Shown one piece after another: positions 1-9,984 of a stretch of DNA of 64,000 nucleotides (the first letter of the stretch is position 1; every line of letters starts with the position of its first letter). The notes under the pieces were generated by a model, which saw only the letters and a list, made by a program, of their open reading frames with translations, had not been told where the DNA came from and searched no databases. The stretch comes from Pseudomonas sp. C2B4 (GTDB taxonomy: Bacteria > Pseudomonadota > Gammaproteobacteria > Pseudomonadales > Pseudomonadaceae). The translations under genes were made by a program, and so were the position numbers. The stretch lies in NCBI RefSeq assembly GCF_013359695.1, contig NZ_JABFMU010000001.1, positions 124,001 to 188,000 of the forward strand, in the 5' to 3' direction.

Positions 1-1095
1 TACAAGGCTGTCGATGCCATGATTCCTGTCGGCCGTGGCCAGCGTGAGCTGATCATCGGTGACCGTCAGATCGGTAAAACCGCTCTGGCGATCGACGCGA
101 TCATCAACCAGAAAGACAGCGGCATTTTCTGCGTCTACGTAGCCATCGGTCAGAAGCAATCGACCATCGCCAACGTGGTTCGCAAGCTGGAAGAAAACGG
201 CGCACTGAAAAACACGATCATCGTGGCTGCCAGTGCTTCGGAATCTCCTGCGCTGCAATACCTGGCACCGTACGCCGGTTGCACCATGGGTGAATTCTTC
301 CGCGACCGCGGTGAAGACGCGCTGATCGTTTATGACGATCTGTCCAAGCAAGCAGTGGCTTACCGCCAGATTTCCCTGCTGCTGCGCCGTCCACCAGGCC
401 GTGAAGCTTACCCAGGCGACGTGTTCTATCTCCACTCCCGTCTGCTGGAGCGCGCATCCCGCGTTTCGGAAGAGTACGTAGAGAAGTTCACCAACGGCGC
501 AGTGACCGGCAAAACCGGCTCCCTGACCGCACTGCCGATCATCGAAACCCAGGCTGGCGACGTTTCCGCGTTCGTTCCGACCAACGTGATTTCCATCACC
601 GACGGTCAGATCTTCCTGGAATCGGCCATGTTCAACTCGGGCATCCGTCCTGCAGTGAACGCCGGTGTTTCGGTATCCCGTGTGGGTGGTGCCGCTCAGA
701 CCAAGATCATCAAGAAGCTGTCCGGTGGTATCCGTACCGCTCTGGCTCAGTACCGTGAACTGGCGGCATTCGCCCAGTTCGCTTCTGACCTGGACGAAGC
801 GACCCGTAAGCAACTTGAGCATGGTCAGCGCGTTACCGAGCTGATGAAGCAGAAGCAATACGCGCCAATGTCGATCGCCGACATGTCGCTGTCGCTGTAT
901 GCCGCTGAGCGTGGGTTCCTGACTGACGTAGAAATCACCAAAGTCGGCAGCTTCGAGCAAGCGCTGATTGCTTACTTCAACCGCGATCACGCCGATTTGA
1001 TGGCGAAGATCAACGTGAAGGGTGACTTCAATGACGAAATCGATGGCGGCCTGAAAGCCGGTATCGAGAAGTTCAAGGCCACCCAAACCTGGTAA
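1..1095 (+). CDS. atpA: F1 ATP synthase subunit alpha, 3' part
   Basis: The reading frame is open from the first base of the window and ends at TAA 1093-1095, so this is the C-terminal 364 residues of a protein normally about 514 long. The alpha subunit carries the non-catalytic nucleotide sites of the F1 head in the cytoplasm. The P-loop GDRQIGKT is visible at bases 58-81. Further on come a VYDDLSKQA stretch and a [21 protein letters not shown] stretch that is diagnostic of this subunit. It is followed by atpG, atpD and atpC on the same strand, the standard atp operon order. The 5' end of the gene lies outside the window. Confidence 0.98.
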   Translation, partial: YKAVDAMIPVGRGQRELIIGDRQIGKTALAIDAIINQKDSGIFCVYVAIGQKQSTIANVVRKLEENGALKNTIIVAASASESPALQYLAPYAGCTMGEFFRDRGEDALIVYDDLSKQAVAYRQISLLLRRPPGREAYPGDVFYLHSRLLERASRVSEEYVEKFTNGAVTGKTGSLTALPIIETQAGDVSAFVPTNVISITDGQIFLESAMFNSGIRPAVNAGVSVSRVGGAAQTKIIKKLSGGIRTALAQYRELAAFAQFASDLDEATRKQLEHGQRVTELMKQKQYAPMSIADMSLSLYAAERGFLTDVEITKVGSFEQALIAYFNRDHADLMAKINVKGDFNDEIDGGLKAGIEKFKATQTW

Positions 1096-1100
1096 GCCGC

Positions 1101-1124
1101 AGCGGGAGTCGCAAGGCTCCCGCT
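1101..1124 (+). other. atpA-atpG intercistronic hairpin
   Basis: Arms AGCGGGAG (1101-1108) and CTCCCGCT (1117-1124) flank an 8-base loop, 6 bases after the atpA stop. No T-tract follows, so it is not a classical terminator. It could act as an mRNA stability or processing element that tunes alpha:gamma stoichiometry; that role is inference. Confidence 0.5.
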
Positions 1125-1145
1125 TGCTAACCTGATAGGTGTTAC

Positions 1146-2006
1146 ATGGCAGGCGCAAAAGAGATTCGCAGTAAGATTGCGAGCATCAAAAGCACGCAAA
1201 AGATTACCAGCGCCATGGAAAAAGTGGCGGTCAGCAAAATGCGCAAGGCACAAATGCGCATGGCTGCTAGCCGTCCTTATGCGGAGCGCATCCGCCAGGT
1301 TATTGGCCATCTGGCCAACGCTAACCCGGAATATCGCCACCCGTTCATGATCGACCGTGAAGTAAAGCGCGTCGGTTATGTCGTAGTGAGCAGTGACCGT
1401 GGTCTGTGTGGTGGCTTGAACACCAACCTGTTCAAGGCTTTGGTCAAGGACATGGCGGTAAACCGCGAAAACGGCGTCGAGATCGATCTGTGTGTAGTTG
1501 GTAGCAAGGGTGCGGCTTTCTTCCGCAACTTCGGCGGTAACGTCGTTGCAGCTATCAGCCACCTGGGTGAAGAGCCGTCGATCAATGACCTGATCGGCAG
1601 CGTCAAGGTGATGCTGGATGCCTACCTGGACGGCCGTATTGACCGCCTGTCCGTGGTGTCCAACAAGTTCATCAACACCATGACACAACAGCCAACCGTG
1701 GAGCAGTTGATTCCACTGGTGGCAACCCCGGATCAGGATCTCAAGCACCACTGGGACTACCTCTATGAACCGGATGCCAAGGAGCTGCTCGACGGCTTGA
1801 TGGTCCGTTACGTGGAGTCGCAGGTCTACCAGGCGGTGGTCGAGAACAACGCGGCTGAACAAGCTGCGCGGATGATCGCGATGAAGAACGCTACCGACAA
1901 CGCCGGTGATTTGATCAGCGAATTGCAGCTGGTCTACAACAAGGCGCGTCAGGCTGCGATCACCCAAGAGATCTCGGAAATCGTCGGCGGCGCTGCCGCG
2001 GTTTAA
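1146..2006 (+). CDS. atpG: F1 ATP synthase subunit gamma
   Basis: This 286-residue protein is the central rotor shaft of F1. It begins [20 protein letters not shown], the typical gamma N-terminus with the MEKVA helix following, and has the conserved [11 protein letters not shown] segment near residue 80. The C-terminus carries the second rotor helix ([18 protein letters not shown]) followed by the [15 protein letters not shown] ending of the family. Length matches the usual 285-290 residues. It sits between atpA and atpD with short spacers, as expected for the atp operon. Confidence 0.98.
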   Translation: MAGAKEIRSKIASIKSTQKITSAMEKVAVSKMRKAQMRMAASRPYAERIRQVIGHLANANPEYRHPFMIDREVKRVGYVVVSSDRGLCGGLNTNLFKALVKDMAVNRENGVEIDLCVVGSKGAAFFRNFGGNVVAAISHLGEEPSINDLIGSVKVMLDAYLDGRIDRLSVVSNKFINTMTQQPTVEQLIPLVATPDQDLKHHWDYLYEPDAKELLDGLMVRYVESQVYQAVVENNAAEQAARMIAMKNATDNAGDLISELQLVYNKARQAAITQEISEIVGGAAAV

Positions 2007-3410
<1,404 letters not shown>

Positions 3411-3415
3411 TCCCG

Positions 3416-3433
3416 GCGCCCGGCAACGGGCGC
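3416..3433 (+). other. atpD-atpC intercistronic hairpin
   Basis: Arms GCGCCCG (3416-3422) and CGGGCGC (3427-3433) with a GCAA tetraloop follow the atpD stop by 5 bases. There is no T-run, so it is more likely an mRNA stabilising element (GNRA loop) than a terminator. Confidence 0.5.
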
Positions 3434-3455
3434 TCATTTAGGGTGAGGCAATCAG

Positions 3456-3881
3456 ATGGCTATGACAGTCCATTGCGATATCGTCAGCGCGGAAGGAGAA
3501 ATCTTTTCCGGTCTGGTCGAGATGGTGATTGCGCACGGTGCACTGGGTGATCTTGGTATCGCTCTGGGTCACGCGCCGCTGATCACTAATCTGAAGCCAG
3601 GTCCGATCCGCCTGGTCAAGCAGGGCGGGGAAGAGGAGGTGTATTACATCTCCGGCGGTTTCCTCGAGGTTCAGCCGAACATGGTCAAGGTTCTTGCCGA
3701 CACCGTGCAACGTGCTGCCGACCTGGACGAAGCCTCCGCTCAGGAAGCCGTCAAGGCTGCCGAGAAGGCTCTGCACGATAGAGGCGGGGAGTTCGATTAC
3801 GGTTCTGCCGCCGCACGTCTGGCCGAAGCTGCAGCTCAGCTGCGCACCGTCCAGCAGATCCGCAAGAAGTTCGGCCACTAA
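3456..3881 (+). CDS. atpC: F1 ATP synthase subunit epsilon
   Basis: This 141-residue protein is the small regulatory and stalk subunit of F1. It begins [19 protein letters not shown], a standard epsilon N-terminal beta-domain, with [14 protein letters not shown] around residues 30-45. The C-terminal helical hairpin ([14 protein letters not shown] and [13 protein letters not shown]) is complete, so the inhibitory C-terminal domain is retained. It is the last gene of the operon, and a strong terminator follows 25 bases after the stop. Confidence 0.97.
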   Translation: MAMTVHCDIVSAEGEIFSGLVEMVIAHGALGDLGIALGHAPLITNLKPGPIRLVKQGGEEEVYYISGGFLEVQPNMVKVLADTVQRAADLDEASAQEAVKAAEKALHDRGGEFDYGSAAARLAEAAAQLRTVQQIRKKFGH

Positions 3882-3905
3882 GGCGCGCTTATTGTGCGAT
3901 TGATT

Positions 3906-3934
3906 AAAAAGGGTAGCCTCGGCTACCCTTTTTT
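3906..3934 (+). terminator. Rho-independent terminator of the atp operon
   Basis: The stem GGGTAGCC (3911-3918) pairs with GGCTACCC (3921-3928) over a 2-base loop. It is preceded by AAAAA and followed by TTTTTT (3929-3934). Placement just after atpC supports its role. Confidence 0.93.
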
Positions 3935-3994
3935 CTTTTCCGACGTTCCTCACTTTGGTCGCAGCCGCTGACCACCCAGGATTGGTAGCCAGTC

Positions 3995-5362
3995 ATGTCT
4001 CTCGAAATCGTTATCCTCGCTGCTGGCCAAGGTACGCGCATGCGTTCGGCCTTGCCGAAAGTCTTGCATCCGATTGCCGGCAATTCGATGCTCGGCCATG
4101 TTATCCACAGCGCCCGACAACTTGATCCACAACGCATCCACGTGGTGATTGGCCATGGTGCCGATGCCGTGCGTGAACGTCTGGCCGCTGACGATCTGAA
4201 CTTCGTCCTTCAGGACAAACAATTGGGCACCGGTCATGCCGTGGCCCAGGCCGTTCCTTTTATCAAATCCGATACCGTGCTGATTCTTTACGGTGACGTA
4301 CCCTTGATAGAAGTGGAAACGCTGCAACGCCTGCTCAAAAAAGTGGCGCCGAAGCAATTGGGGCTGCTCACCGTCGAACTGGACGACCCGACCGGCTACG
4401 GCCGTATCGTTCGTGGCGCCGATGGCCAGGTCACCGCCATCGTTGAACAGAAAGACGCCAATGAAGCCGAGCGTGCGATCACCGAAGGCAACACTGGCAT
4501 TCTGGCGTTGCCTTTCGAGAGCCTGGGCGGTTGGATGAGCAGGCTCTCCAACAACAATGCACAAGGCGAGTATTACCTGACCGACGTAATTGCCATGGCG
4601 GTCAGCGATGGTCTGGTGGTGGCCACCGAGCAACCGCACGATGCCATGGAAGTGCAGGGCGCCAATGATCGCAAGCAGCTTTCCGAACTGGAGCGTCACT
4701 ATCAATTGCGCGCCGGTCGCCGCTTGATGGCCCAAGGCGTAACGCTGCGCGACCCGGCTCGTTTCGATGTTCGCGGTGAAATCACCGTTGGCCGTGACGT
4801 GCTGATCGATATCAACGTAATTCTTGAAGGCAAGGTTGTCATCGAAGACGACGTGGTGATCGGCCCGAACTGCGTGATCAAGGACAGCACCCTGCGCAAA
4901 GGCGTGGTGATCAAGGCGAACAGCCATATTGAAGGCGCGATTCTAGGTGAAGGCAGCGATGCAGGTCCGTTCGCGCGTCTGCGTCCAGGTACGGTACTGG
5001 ATGCGAAGGCGCATGTGGGTAACTTCGTCGAGCTGAAAAACGCGCACCTGGGCGAAGGCGCCAAGGCCGGCCATTTGACCTATCTGGGCGATGCCGAAGT
5101 TGGCGCGCGCACCAACATCGGTGCTGGCACCATTACCTGCAACTACGATGGCGCCAACAAGTGGAAAACCGTGCTGGGTGAGGATGTCTTCATCGGTTCC
5201 AACAACTCGTTGGTGGCGCCTGTGGATATCCTCGACGGTGCGACTACCGCAGCTGGTTCGACCATTACCTCCACTGTGGATAAGTCCCAGTTGGCGGTGG
5301 GGCGTGCTCGTCAGAAGAACATCGATGGCTGGAAGCGGCCAGAGAAGGTCAAGAAAAGCTGA
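3995..5362 (+). CDS. glmU: Bifunctional GlcNAc-1-P uridyltransferase / GlcN-1-P acetyltransferase
   Basis: This 455-residue enzyme makes UDP-GlcNAc for peptidoglycan and LPS from glucosamine-1-phosphate in two steps. The N-terminal nucleotidyltransferase domain (about 1-228) starts with [18 protein letters not shown], the Rossmann sugar-nucleotide signature. The C-terminal half is a left-handed beta-helix of hexapeptide repeats (for example [13 protein letters not shown]), and the [15 protein letters not shown] stretch near residue 385 belongs to the acetyltransferase site. Length equals the family norm. The pathway partner glmS lies 1 kb downstream. The 3' end of the gene carries a DnaA-box nonamer on the reverse strand. 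Confidence 0.98.
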   Translation: MSLEIVILAAGQGTRMRSALPKVLHPIAGNSMLGHVIHSARQLDPQRIHVVIGHGADAVRERLAADDLNFVLQDKQLGTGHAVAQAVPFIKSDTVLILYGDVPLIEVETLQRLLKKVAPKQLGLLTVELDDPTGYGRIVRGADGQVTAIVEQKDANEAERAITEGNTGILALPFESLGGWMSRLSNNNAQGEYYLTDVIAMAVSDGLVVATEQPHDAMEVQGANDRKQLSELERHYQLRAGRRLMAQGVTLRDPARFDVRGEITVGRDVLIDINVILEGKVVIEDDVVIGPNCVIKDSTLRKGVVIKANSHIEGAILGEGSDAGPFARLRPGTVLDAKAHVGNFVELKNAHLGEGAKAGHLTYLGDAEVGARTNIGAGTITCNYDGANKWKTVLGEDVFIGSNNSLVAPVDILDGATTAAGSTITSTVDKSQLAVGRARQKNIDGWKRPEKVKKS

Positions 5363-5492
5363 GTTATCCACATACCGATGATCAGCTGAAGTTACACACA
5401 GGTAGATCCATCGCATTCGCGGGCAAGTCCGCTCCCATAGGGTTATCAACATGCCCTGTGGGTGCGGCTTGCCCGCGATGCTTTTATCCACA
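5275..5492. promoter_or_regulatory. Cluster of DnaA-box nonamers at glmU 3' end and downstream gap
   Basis: Perfect TTATCCACA nonamers occur at 5364-5372 and 5484-5492 on the plus strand and at 5275-5283 on the minus strand. A one-mismatch TTATCAACA lies at 5443-5451. Four boxes within 218 bp is dense. The region overlaps the glmU 3' end and a REP-like pair. Whether DnaA binds here is untested. Confidence 0.5.
5415..5481. repeat. Degenerate REP doublet (REPIN-like)
   Basis: ATTCGCGGGCAAGTCCGCTC and, inverted, TGCGGCTTGCCCGCGAT flank a short spacer between glmU and the downstream regulator gene. It is the divergent GGGCAAG/CTTGCCC variant of the Pseudomonas REP. Confidence 0.75.
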
Positions 5493-5555
5493 GAGCTTTT
5501 TATCACCTCGCGCTTGACGAAGTTTCGCTGATGGGTTTTGATTGCTTCCGTTATC

Positions 5556-5568
5556 TTTCGAATCGAAA
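5556..5568. promoter_or_regulatory. Probable DeoR-type operator in front of the glmS regulator
   Basis: Arms TTTCGA and TCGAAA flank one central base, 11 bases before the start of the regulator gene. DeoR-family operators (GlpR-like) commonly contain TTCG/CGAA half-sites, so autoregulation is likely. A candidate TTGACG -35 at 5514-5519 with a weak TTTGAT -10 at 5537-5542 lies just upstream. Binding is inference. Confidence 0.5.
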
Positions 5569-5579
5569 CTTAATAGCCC

Positions 5580-6356
5580 ATGTCGAAGCGCAACACTCCT
5601 CAACGTCGCCACAACATCCTGGCCTTGCTCAACGAGCAGGGCGAAGTCAGTGTGGATGAACTTGCCAAGCGCTTCGAAACTTCGGAAGTTACGATTCGCA
5701 AGGATCTGGCGGCACTTGAAAGCAATGGCCTGCTGCTGCGTCGATATGGCGGCGCAATCACCATGCCTCAGGAACTGGTGGCCGATCTTGGTCAGCCCGT
5801 CTCCAAGTACAAACAAGCCATCGCCCGCGCTGCGGTGACGCGGATTCGCGAACATGCACGGATCATCATCGACAGCGGCAGCACCACCGCAGCGATGATT
5901 CCTGAACTCGGCCAACAACCGGGGCTGGTGGTGATGACCAATTCCCTGCACGTCGCCAATGCCTTGAGCGAACTCGAACACGAGCCGGTGTTGCTGATGA
6001 CCGGCGGAACCTGGGACCCGCACTCAGAGTCCTTTCAGGGGCAGGTTGCCGAGCAGGTACTACGCTCTTACGACTTTGATCAGTTGTTCATCGGTGCCGA
6101 CGGTATCGATCTGATCCGCGGTACAACCACCTTCAACGAACTGCTGGGTTTGAGCCGGGTCATGGCCGAAGTTGCCCGTGAAGTGGTGGTGATGGTCGAG
6201 GCCGACAAGATCGGCCGCAAGATTCCCAATCTGGAACTGCCCTGGAGCAGTGTCCATACCCTTATTACCGATGATCGCCTGCCGCAAGCGGCACGGGATC
6301 AGATTCAGGCCCGCGGCATCACTTTGATTTGCGCGGCAGTCAGTCAGGAGAAATAG
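5580..6356 (+). CDS. glmR: DeoR-family transcriptional regulator of glmS (GlmR type)
   Basis: This 258-residue cytoplasmic repressor or activator belongs to the DeoR family. Residues 1-60 form the winged helix ([20 protein letters not shown], then [14 protein letters not shown]). Residues 75-235 form the sugar-phosphate sensor domain with DSGSTTAAM and the FIGADGID and VEADKIGRK motifs. Its stop is one base from the glmS start, so both are co-transcribed. In Pseudomonas this gene position is known as glmR, a regulator of glmS; use of the symbol rests on synteny. A TTTCGA-A-TCGAAA palindrome lies just upstream. Confidence 0.9.
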   Translation: MSKRNTPQRRHNILALLNEQGEVSVDELAKRFETSEVTIRKDLAALESNGLLLRRYGGAITMPQELVADLGQPVSKYKQAIARAAVTRIREHARIIIDSGSTTAAMIPELGQQPGLVVMTNSLHVANALSELEHEPVLLMTGGTWDPHSESFQGQVAEQVLRSYDFDQLFIGADGIDLIRGTTTFNELLGLSRVMAEVAREVVVMVEADKIGRKIPNLELPWSSVHTLITDDRLPQAARDQIQARGITLICAAVSQEK

Positions 6357-6357
6357 C

Positions 6358-8190
6358 ATGTGTGGAATTGTTGGCGCAGTCGCAGAACGTAACATCACCG
6401 CCATCCTGGTCGAAGGCCTGAAGCGTCTGGAGTACCGTGGGTATGACAGCGCCGGTGTGGCGGTTTATACCAACGACGAAAAGCTCGAGCGCCTGCGCCG
6501 CCCGGGCAAGGTCAGCGAGTTGGAGCAGGCCCTGGCCGAAGAAGCGCTGGTGGGGCGTCTGGGCATTGCCCACACCCGTTGGGCCACTCACGGTGCACCG
6601 TGCGAGCGTAATGCTCACCCGCATTTCTCCGGTGACCTGGCGGTGGTGCACAACGGCATCATCGAAAACCACGAAGCGCTGCGCGAACAACTCAAAGCCT
6701 TGGGTTACGTCTTTACGTCGGACACCGACACTGAAGTCATTGCTCACTTGCTGAACCACAAGCTCAAGGATCTGCGTGACCTGTCCGTAGCCCTCAAGGC
6801 GACCGTTAAAGAATTGCACGGCGCTTACGGCCTAGCGGTCATCAGCGCCCAGCAACCAGACCGTCTGGTGGCGGCCCGTAGTGGTAGCCCGTTGGTGATT
6901 GGTCTGGGCCTGGGTGAAAACTTCCTGGCCTCCGACCAGTTGGCTCTGCGCCAGGTCACCGACCGTTTCATGTACCTGGAAGAAGGCGATATCGCCGAGA
7001 TCCGTCGCGACAGCGTTCAGATCTGGGACGTGACCGGTCAGGCGGTAGAGCGTCAGGCAGTGCAATACAGCGACGGCGCCGAAGCCGCTGACAAAGGCGA
7101 GTTCCGCCATTACATGCTCAAGGAAATTCACGAGCAGCCATCCGTGGTGCAACGCACCCTGGAAGGTCGCCTGAGTCAGAACCAGGTGCTGGTGCAAGCC
7201 TTCGGTCCACAGGCTGCAGAACTGTTCGCCAAAGTGCGCAACGTGCAGATCGTTGCTTGCGGTACCAGCTACCACGCCGGCATGGTTGCGCGTTACTGGC
7301 TCGAAGAACTGGCCGGTATTCCTTGCCAGGTCGAAGTCGCCAGTGAGTTTCGCTACCGCAAGGTCGTGGTGCAGCCGGACACCCTGTTCGTCACCATCTC
7401 CCAGTCTGGCGAAACCGCCGACACCCTGGCTGCCCTGCGTAATGCTAAGGAATTGGGTTTCCTTGCCAGTCTGGCCATCTGCAACGTCGGTATCAGCTCT
7501 CTGGTGCGCGAATCCGATCTGACCCTGCTGACCCAGGCCGGTCGCGAAATCGGCGTGGCATCGACCAAGGCATTCACCACTCAGCTGGTGGGACTGCTGT
7601 TGCTGACCCTGTCCCTGGGTCAGGTCCGTGGCTCCCTGGCCAACGGCGTTGAGGCCTCGTTGGTCGAAGAACTGCGTCGCCTGCCGACCCGTCTGGGAGA
7701 GGCGCTGGCGATGGACAGCACTGTGGAAAAAATCGCCGAGCTGTTCGCCGAGAAGAACCACACCCTGTTCCTTGGCCGTGGCGCGCAATTCCCGGTGGCA
7801 ATGGAAGGGGCGCTCAAACTCAAGGAAATCTCCTACATCCACGCCGAAGCCTACCCGGCCGGGGAGCTGAAACATGGCCCGCTGGCGCTTGTGGATAACG
7901 ATATGCCGGTGGTGACTGTTGCGCCCAACAACGAACTGCTGGAGAAACTGAAGTCCAACCTTCAGGAAGTTCGCGCCCGGGGTGGCGAGCTGATCGTCTT
8001 CGCTGACGAAAAGGCCGGCATGACCAATGGTGAAGGCACGCACGTTGTGCAAATGCCGCACATCCACGACATCCTGTCGCCGATCCTCTACACCATCCCG
8101 CTGCAGTTGCTGTCGTACTACGTCGCCGTGCTGAAAGGCACCGACGTTGACCAGCCACGAAACCTGGCGAAATCGGTGACTGTGGAATAA
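6358..8190 (+). CDS. glmS: Glutamine-fructose-6-phosphate aminotransferase (isomerizing)
   Basis: This 610-residue enzyme makes glucosamine-6-phosphate from fructose-6-phosphate and glutamine, the first step of the hexosamine pathway completed by GlmU. The N-terminal MCGIVGAV exposes the nucleophile Cys after Met removal; RWATHGAP and HNGIIENH belong to the glutaminase site. Two SIS domains follow (CGTSYHAG and [10 protein letters not shown]; then [19 protein letters not shown]). The C-terminus NLAKSVTVE is canonical. The regulator gene ends one base upstream, leaving no room for a glmS ribozyme. A DnaA-box nonamer occurs inside the gene (7890-7898, minus) and one just after it (8192-8200). 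Confidence 0.98.
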   Translation: MCGIVGAVAERNITAILVEGLKRLEYRGYDSAGVAVYTNDEKLERLRRPGKVSELEQALAEEALVGRLGIAHTRWATHGAPCERNAHPHFSGDLAVVHNGIIENHEALREQLKALGYVFTSDTDTEVIAHLLNHKLKDLRDLSVALKATVKELHGAYGLAVISAQQPDRLVAARSGSPLVIGLGLGENFLASDQLALRQVTDRFMYLEEGDIAEIRRDSVQIWDVTGQAVERQAVQYSDGAEAADKGEFRHYMLKEIHEQPSVVQRTLEGRLSQNQVLVQAFGPQAAELFAKVRNVQIVACGTSYHAGMVARYWLEELAGIPCQVEVASEFRYRKVVVQPDTLFVTISQSGETADTLAALRNAKELGFLASLAICNVGISSLVRESDLTLLTQAGREIGVASTKAFTTQLVGLLLLTLSLGQVRGSLANGVEASLVEELRRLPTRLGEALAMDSTVEKIAELFAEKNHTLFLGRGAQFPVAMEGALKLKEISYIHAEAYPAGELKHGPLALVDNDMPVVTVAPNNELLEKLKSNLQEVRARGGELIVFADEKAGMTNGEGTHVVQMPHIHDILSPILYTIPLQLLSYYVAVLKGTDVDQPRNLAKSVTVE

Positions 8191-8217
8191 GTTATCCACA
8201 GCTGATCGAACCCCTAG

Positions 8218-8244
8218 AAATCGCAGCCCAGGCTGCGATTTTTT
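8218..8244 (+). terminator. Terminator after glmS
   Basis: AATCGCAGCC (8219-8228) pairs with GGCTGCGATT (8231-8240), followed by a T-rich run to 8244. It lies 28 bases after the glmS stop. Confidence 0.88.
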
Positions 8245-8266
8245 ATTTGAGTCGAGGACGTTGTCC

Positions 8267-9169
8267 ATGGACCGTTTCCAGGAAATGCAGGTCTTCGCAG
8301 CCGTCGCCCAGGACCAGGGCTTTTCGGCGGCCGCGCGACGCTTGGGCATGTCCGCAGCCAGTGTCACCCGAGCGGTGGCGGCACTGGAGAAACGCATCGG
8401 TACGCACTTGCTGACACGCACCACGCGCAGCGTGCATTTGAGCGAGGCGGGTCAACGGTTCCTTGAAGACTGTCGGAGAATTCTCACTGAAGTGCAGGAA
8501 GCCGAAGACTCGGCGGCAGGCAGCCATGCTCAACCTCGTGGGCAACTGACGATCACGGCACCGGTGTTGTTTGGTGAATTGTTCGTCACCCCGCTGATGG
8601 TGGATTTCCTGACGCAATTCCCGGACGTCACGATCAATGCGCTGCTGGTGGATCGCGTGGTCAGTGTGGTCGAGGAGGGCGTCGATGTGGCTGTGCGCAT
8701 CGGTGAGTTGCCCGATAGCAATCAACATGCGATCCGGGTGGGTGAAGTGCGGCGGGTGATTGTTGCGTCGCCGCAGTTTCTGACGCGGCAGGGTCGGCCA
8801 ACACATCCCCAGGATCTGACGCAGGCGCCGATGATTGCGACGTCCGCGATTGGACAGTTAAGAAGCTGGCCATTCCTGGAGAGTGGCGAACCTCTGAGTA
8901 TCCGGGCTGAACCGCGACTGGTGGTGACGGCGAATCAGGCGGCCATTACCGCAGCGGCCCTTGGTTTGGGCTTTACCCGGGTGCTGTCTTATCAGGTCGC
9001 AAGCAAAGTGGCAGCCGGGGAGTTGGAGATCATCCTGGCGGACTTCGAAATGCCGCCACTGCCTATCCATGTGGTCTATCAGGGCGGCCGCAAGGCCCCG
9101 GCTCGAGTTCGCAGTTTTGTCGACTTCACGGTGAAGGCGCTCAGGGAGCATCCGGCCTTGCAGGCTTAA
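8267..9169 (+). CDS. LysR-family transcriptional regulator
   Basis: This 300-residue LTTR has its DNA-binding helix-turn-helix at residues 1-60 (FSAAARRLGMSAASVTRAVA, then LLTRTTRSVHLSEAG). The effector-binding domain covers about 90-295, with the usual GQLTITAPVLFGE first strand. An ATG at 8267 with GAGGA upstream is preferred to the TTG six bases earlier. It is followed on the same strand by a glutathione S-transferase gene, and a T-N11-A palindrome lies in the gap. A GST is therefore the most likely target. The effector is unknown. Confidence 0.9.
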   Translation: MDRFQEMQVFAAVAQDQGFSAAARRLGMSAASVTRAVAALEKRIGTHLLTRTTRSVHLSEAGQRFLEDCRRILTEVQEAEDSAAGSHAQPRGQLTITAPVLFGELFVTPLMVDFLTQFPDVTINALLVDRVVSVVEEGVDVAVRIGELPDSNQHAIRVGEVRRVIVASPQFLTRQGRPTHPQDLTQAPMIATSAIGQLRSWPFLESGEPLSIRAEPRLVVTANQAAITAAALGLGFTRVLSYQVASKVAAGELEIILADFEMPPLPIHVVYQGGRKAPARVRSFVDFTVKALREHPALQA

Positions 9170-9173
9170 AGCT

Positions 9174-9194
9174 TTATTTCACCGAGTGAAATAA
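9174..9194. promoter_or_regulatory. Perfect 9-3-9 inverted repeat, likely LysR operator for the GST gene
   Basis: Arms TTATTTCAC (9174-9182) and GTGAAATAA (9186-9194) flank CGA. The core TTCAC-CGA-GTGAA fits the LTTR T-N11-A rule. It lies 100 bases before the GST start and right after the LysR stop. A terminator role is less likely because no T-tract follows. Confidence 0.6.
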
Positions 9195-9294
9195 TGGATT
9201 GCGTTTTCTGGTTATTCTGTTGTTTTGGTGAGTGGTGGAAGATGGCCGCCATCGGTGCTGAACTGAACAGCGCCATTCACCCGCGGAGTCGACC

Positions 9295-9921
9295 ATGCAA
9301 GCCATCAAACTCTACAACTTCCCACGTTCCGGCCACGCTCACCGTGTGGAACTGATGCTCTCGCTGCTGGAGCTGCCGACCGAGCTGATCCTGGTCGACC
9401 TGGCCAAGGGCGAGCATAAAAAACCGGAGTTCCTGGCACTCAATGCCTTTGGCCAGGTGCCGGTGCTGGATGATCAAGGCGTAGTGCTGGCCGACTCCAA
9501 TGCGATCCTGGTTTACCTGGCGCAAAAATATGGCAACGGTCGCTGGTTGCCTGCGGACCCGGTCGGCGCTGCAAAAGTGCAACGCTGGTTGTCCGCCGCA
9601 GCAGGTCCCATCGCGTTTGGCCCGGCGCGGGCCAGGCTGATCACGGTGTTTGGTGCGCCGTACAACCCTGATGAAGTGATCCCATACGCCCACACCGTGC
9701 TCAAGGTGATCGATAAGGAACTGGCCAATACGCCTTACCTGGTAGGCAATGAGCCGACCATTGCAGACGTGGCGGCCTACAGTTACATCGCCCATGCGCC
9801 GGAAGGCAATGTGTCGCTGGACGACTACGCCAACATCCGTGCCTGGCTGGCCCGGGTCGAAGCCTTGCCCGGTTTTGTCGGCATGCCGCGCACCGTCGCG
9901 GGTCTGCAAAAAACTGCCTGA
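9295..9921 (+). CDS. Glutathione S-transferase family protein
   Basis: This 208-residue protein has the thioredoxin-like N-terminal GST domain (1-80: [19 protein letters not shown], then [27 protein letters not shown], with the cis-Pro VPVL and the Asp-Ser glutathione contact). An all-helical C-terminal domain (about 90-205) follows, with [15 protein letters not shown]. The Ser in PRSGH is the candidate catalytic residue. Substrate is not predictable. It sits downstream of the LysR gene and upstream of a flavin/FeS oxidoreductase, a common detoxification or oxidative context. Confidence 0.93.
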   Translation: MQAIKLYNFPRSGHAHRVELMLSLLELPTELILVDLAKGEHKKPEFLALNAFGQVPVLDDQGVVLADSNAILVYLAQKYGNGRWLPADPVGAAKVQRWLSAAAGPIAFGPARARLITVFGAPYNPDEVIPYAHTVLKVIDKELANTPYLVGNEPTIADVAAYSYIAHAPEGNVSLDDYANIRAWLARVEALPGFVGMPRTVAGLQKTA

Positions 9922-9984
9922 TGCTTGTGGCCCGACTTTTTCGGGCCCTTCACGCTGCGCCATGGGTGCAGGGGAGAAGCCGTA

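Noticed and set aside
6340..6360. glmS ribozyme or riboswitch
   Set aside because: Only one base separates the regulator stop from the glmS start, leaving no leader; control is by a DeoR-type protein.
9929..9947. Hairpin GGCCCGA/TCGGGCC after the GST gene as a terminator
   Set aside because: No T-tract follows and the next gene is only 38 bases away; significance unclear.
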